A program made the position numbers and the translations under genes. DNA of 64,000 bases. It comes from Sindora glabra (taxonomy: Eukaryota > Streptophyta > Magnoliopsida > Fabales > Fabaceae). Of this stretch, positions 15,541-28,300 are shown piece after piece. The first letter of the stretch is position 1; each line of letters opens with the position of its first letter. The notes beneath the pieces are model-generated. The model had not been told where the DNA came from. It made no database searches and worked only from the letters and a program-made list of their open reading frames with translations. The stretch is taken from NCBI GenBank assembly GCA_020226215.1, contig CM035229.1, forward strand, positions 79,749,343 through 79,813,342, read 5' to 3'.

Positions 15541-16010
15541 CATTAATAAATAAGTTTTTTTAATTAAATAAATAGTTGACTAAATAAAATTAACTATTCT
15601 ACTTATGTAAATAAATTAATTAAGCAATAAACTAAATAAATTAACTAAATCTTCCTAATTCACAATAATTATTAACCAAATAAAATTAACTAGATATTTA
15701 AAATTAATTATTTAATTAAGTAAATATATTAACTAAGTAATAATTAAATAAAACTAATTAAATATTTGAATTAATTAATCTAATTAAATAAATAAATTAA
15801 TCAAGTAATAAATTAAATAAATTAAGTCTTTCTATTTAACCAAACATTTAAAATTATTATTAACTAACTTACTAAAGAGGCTAATAAGCCTTTCTAACAA
15901 AGTGTGTGATGATCTAAATGAAATTACTTAAGAAATTAACTAGATAAGTTAAGTACTTGGACTTCCCCAATTAAGTATTAATTAAACAATTAATTAAATA
16001 AGATAAAATA
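15541..16010. repeat. Degenerate tandem low-complexity tract (TAATTAAATAAA-like words)
   Basis: The sequence is built almost entirely from short variants of aattaaataaa, taattaactaa and aataaattaat, without a fixed period. It appears to have arisen by local slippage. Nothing coding is visible. Confidence 0.6.
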
Positions 16011-17187
16011 AACATTTCTACTTAATGTATAAATGAAACTAACAAAGCTTTAAAATTAAGTAAATAAACTAAACATAAATATTTATAAGTAAATAAAAGA
16101 AATAAACTAGACCTTTGTACAAGCATGAAAAAAATGCCCCTTGGAAATTGTAAGTCAAAATTATACAAAACACCAAGAAAAATATTAAAATCATTTGATA
16201 CAATTAGCAAACAAAATATTAGAAGCAATTTAATCATTTCAAAATTTGAAATTTTACCTCTAAATTACATAAAGTAAACTGAACAAACTTCAAGAACTAA
16301 AATACACTCAAGAGAATTTGCAAATGTGAGGGAAAGAAGTTCTACATGCTATTTCACAACATTTGAACTTCCGATGGATTTTCGATATTTTCCATTAGAA
16401 ATAGCAAGATTATGATATAAAAAATAAATTTATCAAAAATAATGAAATTTTTGAATTTGATTGCTCATTTTTCAATGGACTTTTAAGGACTAAATCTGTA
16501 AAATATTTGTCATAAAAATTTGTGAGATTTCCAATAACAATGTGACTTTTTTTATTAATCATGTAATATTTTAAGTAATCATATAACTCTTAATTAGATT
16601 TTATATTAAATATAAAATCTAATAATCATAATTTATTCTCTCATTTCTCACATAAAAATGATTATATTAGTTATATGACCCTTATATTTAATATATTAAA
16701 GATTTATAAGTTAAATGATTTTGCGCACCCCTTTAATTCAGTAATATTTTACACGAATACTTTGCAAGAGCAAGAGAGTTTTTCATATACCAAATCTAAA
16801 ATTTGCAACCTTTGTACATTCGAATTTTTGTTTTGTGATATATGTAAGTGATGATGAGCACGAGTCACCATAAAATTGAAATGCTCCATTAACATTAAAT
16901 AAAGATGATACTATTATGTTAAAAAAAATGCCATTCTAGCTAAAAGTACGAATTAAATTTCATTAATTTTCAATCTTTTTGGCCCATTGAATATATTGAC
17001 TTAATTAATAAAATACATACTATTTATGGAACTGAAAATTATGAGAAATAGAAAATTGCTAAACCAAATTTGAGGAACAATCTGTTTTATATATAGTTCC
17101 AATGAAAAAATTGAGATGGTTAAAGCTAAGTAAACTCAAGAAAAAGAAAAAAAGAAAAAAAATGGCAATTAGAATGTCTACTCGCTA
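16011..17187. other. 3' flank of the CHX gene
   Basis: This AT-rich DNA lies downstream of the CHX stop codon and no second gene is seen. The last 90 bp before the stop carry an A-rich plus-strand tract near 17130-17160. The CHX 3' UTR must lie in the right part of this stretch, but I could not fix a polyadenylation site. Confidence 0.5.
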
Positions 17188-20060
17188 CTATTTGCACACT
17201 ACTTGTTGTTGTACAACTAAAATAGAAGCTTTGGTCTCCAAATCCGTGGATGCGAGCAAATCTCCAATTGCGCCGAGCTCTGGAAACTCACCCCAATCTA
17301 AAAGCCCTTGTGTTTGGGGCGATTTGATTCCATGTCTCCTCCCCACTATGATGAAATCATACTTGTCCGCCATCCCAGTTATGAAACAACTCGTTGCAGA
17401 AGCATCCTCTGTAACTATTTTTTCATAAATAACTTTGTCTTTTCCTTTCACATCTCTTAACACCTCCGAATCAAGCATGAAATCCGAATTGGGTTGTTGT
17501 TGTTCCTCAGTGACAAGATGGTACACAGCTAGTTTCACATTGGATTCGGTAGTTGCCCGCCTAGCTAAACACAAAGCCTCTCTATCATCATCCCCGCCCA
17601 AGAAAATCACGGCTATTTGTGTTGGTGAATCGCCGGAAGGGCCTGATGAATTGCTAGAAGGGTGGTAACCGCGATTCACTAGAATTCCGACAGAACACGG
17701 AGATCTTTCCAGGACCTTACAATTTAATGATCTTATGTTGCTGTCCTTTGCTTCAACGGAGCCGTCGCAGCCGTATTTTATATGGAATGGCAGAATTATA
17801 ATTGAGGCAAGCTTGTCCAATGCGAGGTGAGCAATATCTTCGTGCATTAAGCTGACAGGAGATACGGCTGTATAGGTGTTCAACTCGGCGGTGCCTCGCT
17901 TGCGTTGTTGGTAGAGGTCGAAAGTGACAATGACATCCTCGGAGAGGTGGTAATTTGATCGAACTTTTTCTTGAAGACGGTGTGAAATGAAGATAGGAGA
18001 GGAGCGGCCAATGAGCTCCATGAGATGCAGGACGTGGACGTTGATTGGTTGTTTTGCTGTGGGACAGCAAAAGTCTAGGACATTCTTAATGGCAACTATG
18101 TGGTTTGGTTTGTGAGTGCAAGCAACTATGCGTAGCACCGAGCTGTGTTTTGCATTCATGATGTTTCTCTGTTGGTATCCTGCATATTTTCTGGACTGAT
18201 CATACAAGGACTTCACGCTTATTCGCACAACACTTGCTGGGATCAAGACTGAGAGTAGAGTCAAGCCTGCGAGTTGGTCGCTTATCCTCTGCAATATTTT
18301 ACAAGGCACTTTGTTATTCAACGGAACAATTTCATCTCATAATTTCAAATTTTGAGCAATTTAGATGACATACCATCTCCATAATAATATATCCCCTGAC
18401 ATTACAGTACGATATGTCAAATAAATACATGACTAAATATAGTTCCAAGTTAGGCATGATAAGGAAGAAATTCCTTTAGTCTAAGCTTAAAGATTAAAAA
18501 TGCAACAATTTCGAAACTATATAGGAATTGAAGTCATAATTTTAAGTAACGAGTTACGCGGGAACATAGATTAGGGAATTACCATGGAATCGTAAAGCAA
18601 GGTGAACTGACAGAGTTCGACGACACCTTTGTAGTTCATAATGAGGGCAAGAACAAAAGCATCCTTGGAGGGTATCTTGCAATACAAATATGTTCCCATG
18701 CAGACACAAATCTTTATAAAATGCACCATAATGACGAGGAAGCTAACGGCCATCACCAGCGATGCACCAGATGACACGTGAAGGTCAACCTTCATAACAC
18801 TTGTAGTCACGAAGATGGGCAAAAAGTACGACGTGGCGAACAAGTTAACAAGGTCGACCAACGCAGATCCCAACGGAGGACCTTCCGGCACGGCAAGACC
18901 CAACACCATTGCTCCGGCGAAAAACGGCTGGTTGAAAGCCGAGGCAATCATGCCAAGAATAAGAACTAAGAGGATGATAGAACAAGTAAATATTTTCTTT
19001 ACTGGTCGACCTTCTGGAGTTTGCTTCACGACCCATATCATAGCTGGACGAAAGATTAATGGAATCATGATGATATAAGCTACAAATGAAAACACATTGA
19101 TGAAATAGTTTCCTAGTCCTAATCTAGCACTGATTATGGCTGTGGCAATTCCTTGAAAGGTTGAGCCTAGAATGTCAGAAACTAGGGCTGAAGAAAGAGC
19201 AAGCCTTCCAAGTTCAGAATTTACGATTTTGAGGTCGTTAAGAAAGGAGCAAATTACTGGGAAGGAGGAAATGGAATGAGTTATGAATACAACTGGCAGG
19301 TCTTTGTGCTTGTCTTGCAGCTTGAAAATGTTCAATATTGAATAGCCGAAGACAATTGGTGTTATCAGCGACGAAAAACCGATGACCCAAGCTTTCTTGC
19401 CGGATTTGGTTATCATGCTGAAATCCATCTGCACGAAGTTCACGAACATGAAGAGTGTGTAGCCAATGGTTGATATTGGAGCCAATATCTGCTCGCTTCC
19501 AAATGGGAACAATGCCTTCTTGTATTTGGCCAAATCCTCTATCTTAAGCGATGGCCCTAATATTATGCCAGCCTGCAAATGGACACAACTTTTTAATTAA
19601 TACTTCATTTCAATGATTAAACCTATTTATCTGTTTTACTGTTTGTCGGTTAATTTTTTCGCTGGTTGAGAATCATTGGAAATCTCACGTGCGGTAAGAA
19701 TTTCTCCCATATGAAAAAAGAAGAAGAAGAAAATAATTGTGGATTACAATGCTGTTAGTTTGCACTAAAATGATAAAGGCAGAAAGAGGGGCTTACCAGC
19801 ATTTGCGATACAAACAGAGGGCAGCCAAAGCGCTTAAGAATGAAATGGAAAAGTCGGGTGATGATAAAAATGGTTATAATTTGCATCTCAAGCAGTGTGG
19901 CTAATGATTTGAATAGGGATAAACCATGAGTCTCGCTCGCCCATAAGCCGTCGGAATAAATCTTTGGTGGTATATCAATGCAAACGTTGTAGAGCATTTG
20001 ACGCGGTCTCGTATTATTCAGAACTTCGAAAGAAGCGTATAATGATGGTTGTGAATCCAT
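17188..20060 (-). CDS. Cation/H+ antiporter, CHX family (3 exons, 784 aa)
   Basis: Predicted monovalent cation/proton antiporter of the plant CHX (CPA2) family, a multi-pass protein of the endomembrane or plasma membrane for K+/pH homeostasis. Exons are 19797-20060, 18583-19572 and 17188-18288. Introns of 224 and 294 bp are GT-AG and phase 0, and joining gives 88+330+366 = 784 residues, normal for the family. The start is ATG 20060; an in-frame ATG lies upstream at 20111 behind a poly-Phe run and is less likely. The N-terminal transport domain spans residues 1-420: SQMLAGIILGPSL crosses the first splice, THSISSFPVICSFLNDL precedes an Asp near 221, GLAVPEGPPLGSAL is at 313-326 and MNYKGVVEL at 400-408. 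The hydrophilic C-terminal half contains IAVIFLGGDDDREAL near 645 and FIIVGRRHG near 735, both typical of CHX regulatory domains. All exons are open. The exact paralogue is not assigned. Confidence 0.93.
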
Positions 20061-20350
20061 TGCTGGTTGCCTTCTTTCGCAACTCAAAAAGAAGAAGAAG
20101 AACAGAAGCAAGGGCTTTGGGAATTAGATACAAAGGAACAGAGATGAAGAAAACTCATATAAGCTATTTAAAATTTTATTAATTGGTTATAAACCCATGA
20201 CTGTTGCGGTGCGAGTGAACCAATTTCTTTTTTTGGTCCAACTCAACCTAATAATTTGCCAAAATGATCTGATTAACAGAAGCTCCATGAAATAGGTTAC
20301 TTAAGTTGTTAGTTTAAAAAGTGGGGGAAACCAACATATTGGCATCATTT
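20061..20350 (-). promoter_or_regulatory. Upstream region of CHX
   Basis: This lies immediately 5' of the CHX start. A weak minus-strand TATA-like word, CTTATATGAG, lies near 20155-20165, about 100 bp from the ATG, and a purine-rich plus-strand tract (GAAGAAGAAG) lies at 20088-20100. The assignment is positional; no promoter element is certain. Confidence 0.3.
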
Positions 20351-20351
20351 A

Positions 20352-20856
20352 TAGGTTTAAATGTAATTTTAATTTCTTAAAATATAAATTGTACTATTTT
20401 AATTCTTTAACATACAATAATCTATTTTGATTCTTCTAAATATTAGATTGTGCAATTTTGATCCTCCAATTTAATTTTCATCAATTTATTGGCTTCACAA
20501 AATCACACCTAATAATTATTCCATATTAACCTAAACTAACTTCCATATAAGAAAATTTTTTATCCAAATTTTAAAAATTTGAACATAATTAATAAATTAC
20601 GCATGAAAAAACTAATCATTTTGACAGTTAATAGTATATAAAAATTTCAAAAAAAATGTAACTTATGTGAAAAATGATGTTGTAAATGCTTAAAGATCAA
20701 AGGGAATTTATAGAAGTTTGATAGAAATCGATAAAAATTAAACAGAGACCAAAATTACACCAATTTAAGTATTTAGGGAACTAAAATAAATCATTTTAAT
20801 TTAGGAAAATAAAATTACATAATTTATATTTTAAGAACCAAAATTACATTTGAACT
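20352..20856. mobile_element. Foldback MITE-like element with long imperfect inverted repeats
   Basis: The left arm begins GTTTAAATGTAATTTTAATT and the right arm, reverse-complemented, begins GTTCAAATGTAATTTTGGTT. The similarity continues inward for about 120-130 bp on each side (for example TTAAAATATAAATT in both arms). The centre, about 250 bp, is unrelated AT-rich sequence. Long inverted arms without coding sequence fit a Mutator-like MITE or foldback element. I could not find a convincing target duplication. It begins about 290 bp upstream of the CHX start codon. Confidence 0.6.
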
Positions 20857-20954
20857 TTTATTGTGTATAGGTGATAATAGTGAGAAGATTCAATTTTCAT
20901 TTTTTTAAGCATCCATCCCAATTATTCTTATTCCGTTTGTTTAGAGAACCTAAG

Positions 20955-20979
20955 ATATATATATATATATATATATATG
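20955..20979. repeat. (AT)n microsatellite
   Basis: A short uninterrupted AT dinucleotide run between the foldback element and the 3' end of the PMT gene. Confidence 0.9.
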
Positions 20980-21021
20980 AATGTATTGTATGCGCCTTTC
21001 TAACGCATATGAATTTAAATT

Positions 21022-21027
21022 TTTATT
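21022..21027 (-). terminator. Candidate polyadenylation signal for the PMT gene
   Basis: On the minus strand this reads AATAAA, about 275 nt after the PMT stop codon, a reasonable plant 3' UTR length. In such AT-rich DNA the hexamer can occur by chance. Confidence 0.3.
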
Positions 21028-21259
21028 ATTATATAATCCTTTTTAAATATTAATTAGAACAGGGTGTAACTATATATTTAATTACTTGGGAATTCTGTAA
21101 TTGCATCAGCTGTGGGCATTGATTTCTGAAAATATCATCACAACGGTGTTTACAATTGGCATTTAGCAAATGCTGCTTTCGTAATCATAATTAGATCCCT
21201 TCGAGGGGAAAAAGGGTATAAAGATAAGATGTGTACAGAAAAATAAAATGGGGGTGAAA

Positions 21260-21294
21260 GTGTGTGTGTGTGTGTATGATGATGATGATGATGA
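21260..21294. repeat. Compound microsatellite (GT)n-(GAT)n in the PMT 3' UTR
   Basis: About eight GT units are followed by about six GAT units, ending just before the PMT stop codon in plus-strand coordinates, so the tract should be transcribed in the 3' UTR. It is likely polymorphic. Confidence 0.9.
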
Positions 21295-21300
21295 TCCTTC

Positions 21301-24300
21301 TTAGTTGTCAGAATTTAGAGGAGCTGTCCAATACTTCTTGACTGCAAAAAGAAGCTTCTCCCTCTCAAGAGGGCCATCTTCATGATCCACAATTTGACTG
21401 TCCCATTCCATTCCATTCATGATGCTCCTCGCTTTCATCAGTACATCAACATCATCTCGGATGATCACACTTCCTTCAGGTCTCAGAATCCGATCCATTT
21501 CTAACACTATATCTTCCATTTCACATCTATAAATACAAATACATATAAATGCAGATTAGTCAGAGTTCACAGGCTTTAACTTTTCCTGGCTACAAACTTG
21601 TGTTCAAAATATGAAAGGCGAAAAATTATAATACTCGTTGATAAAAATGCAAGCTACACTTTGGGGACTATCGATGAACCTAAAATTAATACCAGATTTT
21701 GTTGCCACATTCCCTAAAACTGTTGTGAAAGGTAAAACTTGATATAAAATTAAGATACCTGTCATTATACAAGCTAAACAAAGAATCTGCATGAATTAGG
21801 TCGTAAGTCCTAGGATAAGTAGACATTGCCTCACACCTGCAAGAAAATTGATCATGGCCCGTCAGAGAAACTAATCATACTGAGAACGAAGAAAGAAATT
21901 GTTAGTTTTGATGAGCTAACCAATCATGATAAGTTCCAATTAATCCTCGTTCATATATTGCTCCAAGTGTGTTAACCTTAGCCTGCACGGGAACCACATT
22001 CATCACCCAAACTGGAACATCAATCAGTGCAGCAGCAAATCCACCCAGGTAGGCATTCATGTCTAATAGGTTCCTATATCTCCCAGGTTGCCCTAGCTGA
22101 TTGTTCACTTTCTTATAATATGATACCCTTTTCTTCCATAGCTCAGAATCTTTCTTGAAACCTTCAGGAGTAATTCCTTGTATGGTTCCTTCATAAATCC
22201 TTGGAGGAGTGGCATTGAGCCTTTCAGGCCATTTTTCCAGTGCCCTACCTGCAGTGTCTTCTTTGGTAGAGACTTTAGGAAGAGGACTCAAACAAGTATG
22301 CATACCTGTATACCTGAACATATATAAACACAACAAGTACATTATAAAAACTTGAAAATGCAAATTTTAATTGAGACCAAAAAACATGAAGAATGGAAAA
22401 ATGAAGCACAAACCAGGCCTTATCAACATCATTTGGCTTGCTGCAGAAAGGCCTATCTTGGGTGAGTTTACGATTAGCCTTGCACTCCAAATGGTTTTTA
22501 GGTTTCTGCCAAATAGCAATATCACCTTTCTCCACTATCTTCTTCCAGCAAAGGGTTTTGGCAACTCTCTCGATTTTGGTCTGCTCCTCAGTCAAATCCT
22601 CCTTTGTTCTTTGCCAACCTCTCCAATGCGTCTTCCAGTTGATGGGTGGCCCAGACAGAATCCAATACCCACCCGGGCGAAGGATCCGATCAACTTCGTT
22701 TAGAAAAATCCCATCTATATATACAAAACAAGTTAGAAGAACCAGCTCCATTTACAACCGGCCTTTCTCTTTGGAGGGCTACGAGAGAATTGTAATAAAG
22801 TGATGGTAATGAGACTAGAAAACTACAACTTGTACATGTGACGCACTCATTTGCACATGAATGGTACAAGCAGAATCAAACTAACCTTATTTATTCTAAT
22901 CAGTAATCAAGTGGAACAATTTCAATTTATAACTTTAATTTATGTCATGTGTATAAGTGTTATTATAGCATGTGCAAATTTGCATCGGTGGATAAGAACA
23001 TGTAGATATTACCATAATCTGCCCAAGGGATGAGGCAGCGAGAGCAGTGTGCCATGTCGAAGGCTCTGGAGGGGAAAGGAAGCCTCTTGGATGCAAGGAC
23101 TCCAATGAGGGCAGGAACTCCTCTTTCTAGAGCGAACTGAACTTGTGCGTCATGGGTATCTCTTGGTGCTATTGACATTGCAACTATGTCTTGGGACAGA
23201 AGATAGGCTCCCCAACTTGCAACCTACATCATCAAAAGATTTAGAACAATTTATACCAAAAAAAGGGGGGGGGGGGATTTAGGAAAGTTGATCATCCGTC
23301 GTGTTTAAGTATATAAGCTCGGATTGTCTTCTTTAATTCGCTCATAACGAAAAAAAATTAAAATTTCAGAAATTTCTAAGAACTTTAATTCGCTCATAAC
23401 GAAAAAAAATTAAAATTTCAGAAATTTCTAAGAACTAAATTTTACATCAAATTATAGACAGTATCCTACAGTTTTTATGCTTTGCTCTTTCATTTCCCTC
23501 TTCATGAATATCCCGAATTAGAGGAATCCATACATGGACCAAGTCAATTCACACTATATTCTGAACATATTTAATAAAAAATTACCGGAAAACTGTGCAT
23601 ATATATATATATACTAAGAAAATCACATCTTCAACTCTCTCTTCCTTTTTTTTTTTTTTTGGTGGGTGTTGCAAGGATGATACATATAAATTTAAATTTG
23701 AGGTTTTTTTTTTGGGGGGTGGGGTAAAATTCTTGTAAGTCCCTTGCTACCTGCCAACAGCTTATTAATTTCACATGTCTAGACTATGAAAAAGTTCATT
23801 TTGCATTTCCCTCAACCCCTAAACACCGGTTTCTTCCATATTTTGAACCTTAGACCTTAACTCCATGGAACAATATACTACTGCAGAAATACGGTGGAAA
23901 AGCTTAAACCCAATTCCTACAATATAAGCACAATTAAAATTTATGAGGGGTTGTTTTCAATCTTTGCATTAAAAAAAAAAACCATCTTGGAAATGATACT
24001 CTAATAGTAAAGACTATTTATTCAATAGAAAAATCCCAGCGTTGATCCGGCTAGAGTATGAACCCAGTGTTATTTGCACCATCATACAATTTGAACAACC
24101 TTCCCCAGAAGCCAACAAAAAGCTTTTCTTCAAATGCAGCTAGTTAAGCTGTCCTCTTTCATTGTTTAAGCCTTTAAAAAGAGGATAATATCACATCCAT
24201 GAGAGAAAGTCCAATCTTATAATATATTTGCATTGTACGTCTGATACGTCATTGACACTAATCAGGACGAAGACACATGCATCAGAGTAAAAGACGTAAT

Positions 24301-25271
24301 CCAAAACACGAAAGTTGCATTCAGGTAAACTTCTTCTACAAAGACTAGGTTTCGATTGACTAATCACAACCGAAATACAAGCATATAAATTATTCATGGA
24401 GTTTCTAAAAATATTTATTTATGTAAATAGCTTTTCAATGAAATAAAATAAAGCCGCCCGATTAGAATTAAAAAAAAAATTCATATAATTCCTAAAAAAG
24501 TGCCCCAAAAAGAAAAAAGAAAAGATTGGGAGGGAGAAAACAGAGCCTTACCCCGCAACCAGTATCTACAGCGGTCCTAATGGAACCATCTTGAAGATTT
24601 ATCAACTTTCCTATATCATCGATATACGCGTCCGCTCCATTAGGAAACATCGTCCCTCCCCCGGGAAACCTAAACCGATCACCTTCGTACTGAATCCAAT
24701 TCTGCACCGCCTTCTCCACCGTCAACTTCCGATGTGGGACGTTTGCATACCACGCCAGATCCCTACTAGCCGGCCATGGAAACGGATTCTTATACCCATA
24801 CGGCGGCGGAATTCGACACTTCAATAACTCACTCTTTTCCGGACAGTGCCTTTCTCGATATATCATCCTGCTTCTCTTGTACTTCATGGATCGGACGGGG
24901 TCCTCACATGGCGTGTATTCGCTGTAATTCACGCTGCATGGAGGGAAGGTTTTGTGGCTTTCGGACAAAGTTGTGGTTTCGAGATCGGTGACGTTATGGT
25001 GAGAGTGAAAATCCAGATGGGAGGTGGTGATTGCGATGCTGGGGTTTTCACATGGGGCTTTGAGGAGGTTTTCGGTGATGACGACAGCGGAAGCGTTGAA
25101 GAGTCGAAAACCTTGTCGATAAGCTCCGAGGAAGTAGGAGATGATGCAGAGGAAGGCGACGAGGGAATAGAGATTGGTTTTTCTGCAGTTGAAAATGGAG
25201 TTGGTGTTGGATCTCGACAGCCTGGAGGTCAGGTGGCAAGGTGGTGAAGAAGTGTAATCGCCACCGGCCAT
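21301..25271 (-). CDS. Probable methyltransferase, PMT15-18-like (QUASIMODO2/TSD2 family; 6 exons, 642 aa)
   Basis: Predicted SAM-dependent methyltransferase of the plant DUF248 family, a Golgi type II membrane protein linked by family knowledge to methylation of pectin or other wall matrix. Exons are 24552-25271, 23013-23223, 22414-22714, 21921-22313, 21759-21836 and 21301-21526. All introns are GT-AG (1328, 298, 100, 84 and 232 bp), phases fit, and the total is 642 codons plus stop, usual for PMT15-18. A membrane anchor lies at residues 33-51 (NLYSLVAFLCIISYFLGAY). NVTD and NYSE are possible N-glycosylation sites in the stem. The SAM motif DTGCGVASWGAYL at 236-248 spans the first splice; FDMAHCSRCLIPW and LRPGGYWILSGPP follow. 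The second half has NLLDMNAYLGGF (492-503) and MDRILRPEGSVIIRDD near 578-593. The start is uncertain: an in-frame ATG at 25331 would add 20 residues. ATG 25271 gives the MAG... start I expect for this clade. Intron 3 has a weak GTTTGT donor. Confidence 0.94.
23332..23435. repeat. Perfect tandem duplication, 2 x 52 bp, in PMT intron 1
   Basis: Two identical adjacent 52-bp units begin at 23332 and 23384 (starting tttaattcgctcataacg). The lack of any difference points to a recent duplication, or to an assembly artefact. It lies about 110 bp inside the acceptor end of the 1328-bp first intron, clear of the splice signals. Confidence 0.95.
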
Positions 25272-25370
25272 GGTGAAGCTTTCTGGGATTTTGTTATTGG
25301 CTAATGGTCTCTGAAAAGCTGTCTTTGCCACCGTATGTCTGTATGTGCTTCCCAGAGTCTAAGCAGCAAT

Positions 25371-25380
25371 CATATATATG
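25371..25380 (-). promoter_or_regulatory. Candidate TATA box of the PMT gene
   Basis: The palindromic word catatatatg contains TATATA and lies about 100 bp upstream of ATG 25271 and 40 bp upstream of ATG 25331. A start site about 30 bp downstream would put the first ATG only some 15 nt into the transcript, which mildly favours use of the second ATG. Confidence 0.35.
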
Positions 25381-28300
25381 TTAAATTTGAACTTGTATGG
25401 TTTATTTTCCTTTTAATAAGGAGTTGTGTATGTTTAGCAGAGAAATAAGACGAGAAGACCTTCTCGTCCTATTTATAAAAAAAAAAAAAATTTAAAAAAA
25501 GGTGCGGACTTCCATACCCTAACATTTTTTCTAGGGCAGATACGCCCTGGTTATCCGACGATTGAGATTTACCCAACACGATTGGTTCCACATAAAGAAA
25601 TCTACTCCCATTAATTTTCATTTTGCACCTAAACTTTTGTATTTTATAATTGTTGACCCAAAATAAATATGGGATCAGATCAATGAAGAGAAGCAATCGA
25701 ATCCACATGAGTCACCACAAGCAGCCCAGTAGACTACGTCTTCTGTTGATACCGTCCACCACAAAAGAAGCCATTGCATTCTAGATCATTACACAGGCAC
25801 ATTATTTTGCTTAAGTTAGTTGTGTCGCAGTGGATAGATGCAAATGAAAGGATATGTGATAATTAAAGAATGGAATTGAAGATTAAAAAAAAAAAAAAGA
25901 ATGGTTGAAAATCAAGGTAAAAGAGGTCCGCGACGAGTTTGATCACATTGATAAATTCTTCGTAATTATCATTTCTTTTAGAGTGTTTGCAAATACTTTT
26001 TATACATATTATTTATTAAAAGTGTGTTTAAAATACTTTTTCACCCTTAATATTAAATTAAGAAAATATTTATTAAATTTATTATGTGTTAACATTCTAA
26101 ATGTATATGTTTAGCACTTACTCTTATCCTAATAAGATTTTGTTAGACAAAAACGTCTCAAATTATCTCTATTTTTTTTATAACAATTAGGTCTATAATA
26201 TATATTACACAATAATTAAGAATCTAATGCATAAAATTTTAAAATTATGATAAGGATAATTTTAAAATTATATATAATTTTGACATTTTGTAATGATATA
26301 TTTGAAAATATTAAATTCAGAGTTTAAAATGGAAAAATAAATATAATATTTAATCTATCATTTATACTATTTTATCTCTTAAAACTTTTAATCAACACTA
26401 TAAATTTTTTAATTTTATTTTTATTATAATTATTCATCTCTAATTTTTTTTAGTGTTAAAAATCTGTAGGATAAAGTTATTATATTCTAAGAGAAAATTA
26501 TGCAATGTGATTGTTACTTTGGGTATATCTTTAGATGAGATAAGCTTCAATACAAAACTATCTTCTTCAACTTCATCTTATTTATAATTTCTAATGATAT
26601 TAATGGATAGATCTGTTAACTTCTTTTTAATTACATTCATGAACCTCTTTTGATTAAACAAATGTATAGATTAATGATAATTCATAATGCCATAATTAGG
26701 TAATAAAAAATTCAATATATTTCTATGATCACAAAGTTTAATATTTTGCAAAAAAAACAAAATACCATACAATTGTTTTATAAATTAATGTACAAATTAA
26801 TAAATTATTAATTTATCAATTAAATAATATTTGGATTATTTAATATATTTTCATGGTCTAAAGGCATTAATTTTTTGAGGTTTTGCTATACTTGTCCTCT
26901 TAGAAAATCAAGAATATTTTTTTTTTAATTTTCCTCTTATGATTTTAATAAATTTACTTAAAATTAAGACCATTTCTTGCTCTCTTTGATCTTTGTATAT
27001 TTATTGTAAATGACAAATAAGATACATGAAGGGAGTGTTAATGAAACAAAGTAACATATGAAATTGTTAAATTTAAATGTTTAAAATTGAAAGTTAAAAA
27101 TCATTTTCTAATCAATCAATAAGGTTTATCCTAAACCCCAAAGTCTTTTTATATGATGTTTTACTCTTCCCTTAATTCTAAAAAAATCAGTTCAATTTAA
27201 TTATGCGAATATACTTTTTAATCTTTCAATACTTTATCTTGAAATTATCAAATTAGACTAAATAATTAGCATTGAGTTTGTTAAATCCTCTCATCCCATT
27301 CAATAACATCAATTGTGTGTTATAATTTCCAACGTCCAGCATTATTAATTATATTTTAACTTTAAGTTGAAATTATATATTCTATTACAATTGATCATTA
27401 ATAAATGTTACAAAGAAAGTAACTAATAAATAATTAATATATTATTAATTTTTTAATGCTATGTTCTATATATTATATTGCATTTACTAATTAATATTAA
27501 CAAAATAACATATATTCTTTATTATTGACATATGTGTGAGGAATATGTTTATTAATTGATTAATTATAAATTATTTTATTATGGCACATTGAGTATATTT
27601 AATTATGATTTATTTAATTAGTGTATAATTTAGTTATTTAATTTGTGTTTTTATTTGGACATTAATTCAGCCTTAAAAAAATAGATGGTAGCCAACTTTA
27701 TTTTCACTTGGCATTTGTACAATTTAGTTATATTTTTGGGGTTGAAATGGGGATATTTATTGTACATTTTTTTTTTGTCAAAAGGATATTTATTCTACGC
27801 TAACATCCCACCGACTCAAAGTTGTACCTTTTAGTCAACTGATTTTTTACACACTATCAAAAGCTGTATTTTTGCCAAGGGTACAGGGTATACTAGAGTA
27901 AGGTTTAAGCAGGGTATTATAGTTCAAGAAAAAAAATTTGGAATTGTTTAGTTGACTATTAGAATCGGAAGGAAAGAGAATTTTTCAAAGAGTTCTTATT
28001 CCTAAAAAAAAATATGATAAGTTATTTATCCACTTTTTTTAGATAAATTTTAATTTTTTTATAAATTTTATAAATATAAATATAAAATTATTTTTATTAA
28101 ATTTAATTAATGATAATTTTATCCTTTTATGTTTTTCCAAGTACCCCAATATTTGACATCCACATTAAGCTACGATTAATTTGAAATCAAGTTTGGTTGA
28201 ACCTTATGTCATAGTGTTTTTTATGTTATCTTTAAGCAACTGATATATTATACAAGCATGCTTTATCTTTAATTTTTTTTTCCAAATCAATTTAGTTCTT

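Noticed and set aside
17102..18070. Plus- and minus-strand open frames overlapping the CHX third exon (17102-17428, 17435-17668, 17753-18070)
   Set aside because: They are frame shadows of the CHX coding exon and carry no family motif.
18778..19078. Open frames overlapping CHX exon 2
   Set aside because: They lie antisense or out of frame to the conserved GLAVPEGPPLGSAL segment, so they are shadows.
22371..22803. Plus-strand open frames over PMT exon 3
   Set aside because: They are antisense to the conserved methyltransferase exon, with no independent support.
24591..25247. Open frames on both strands over PMT exon 1
   Set aside because: They are shadows of the GC-richer first exon.
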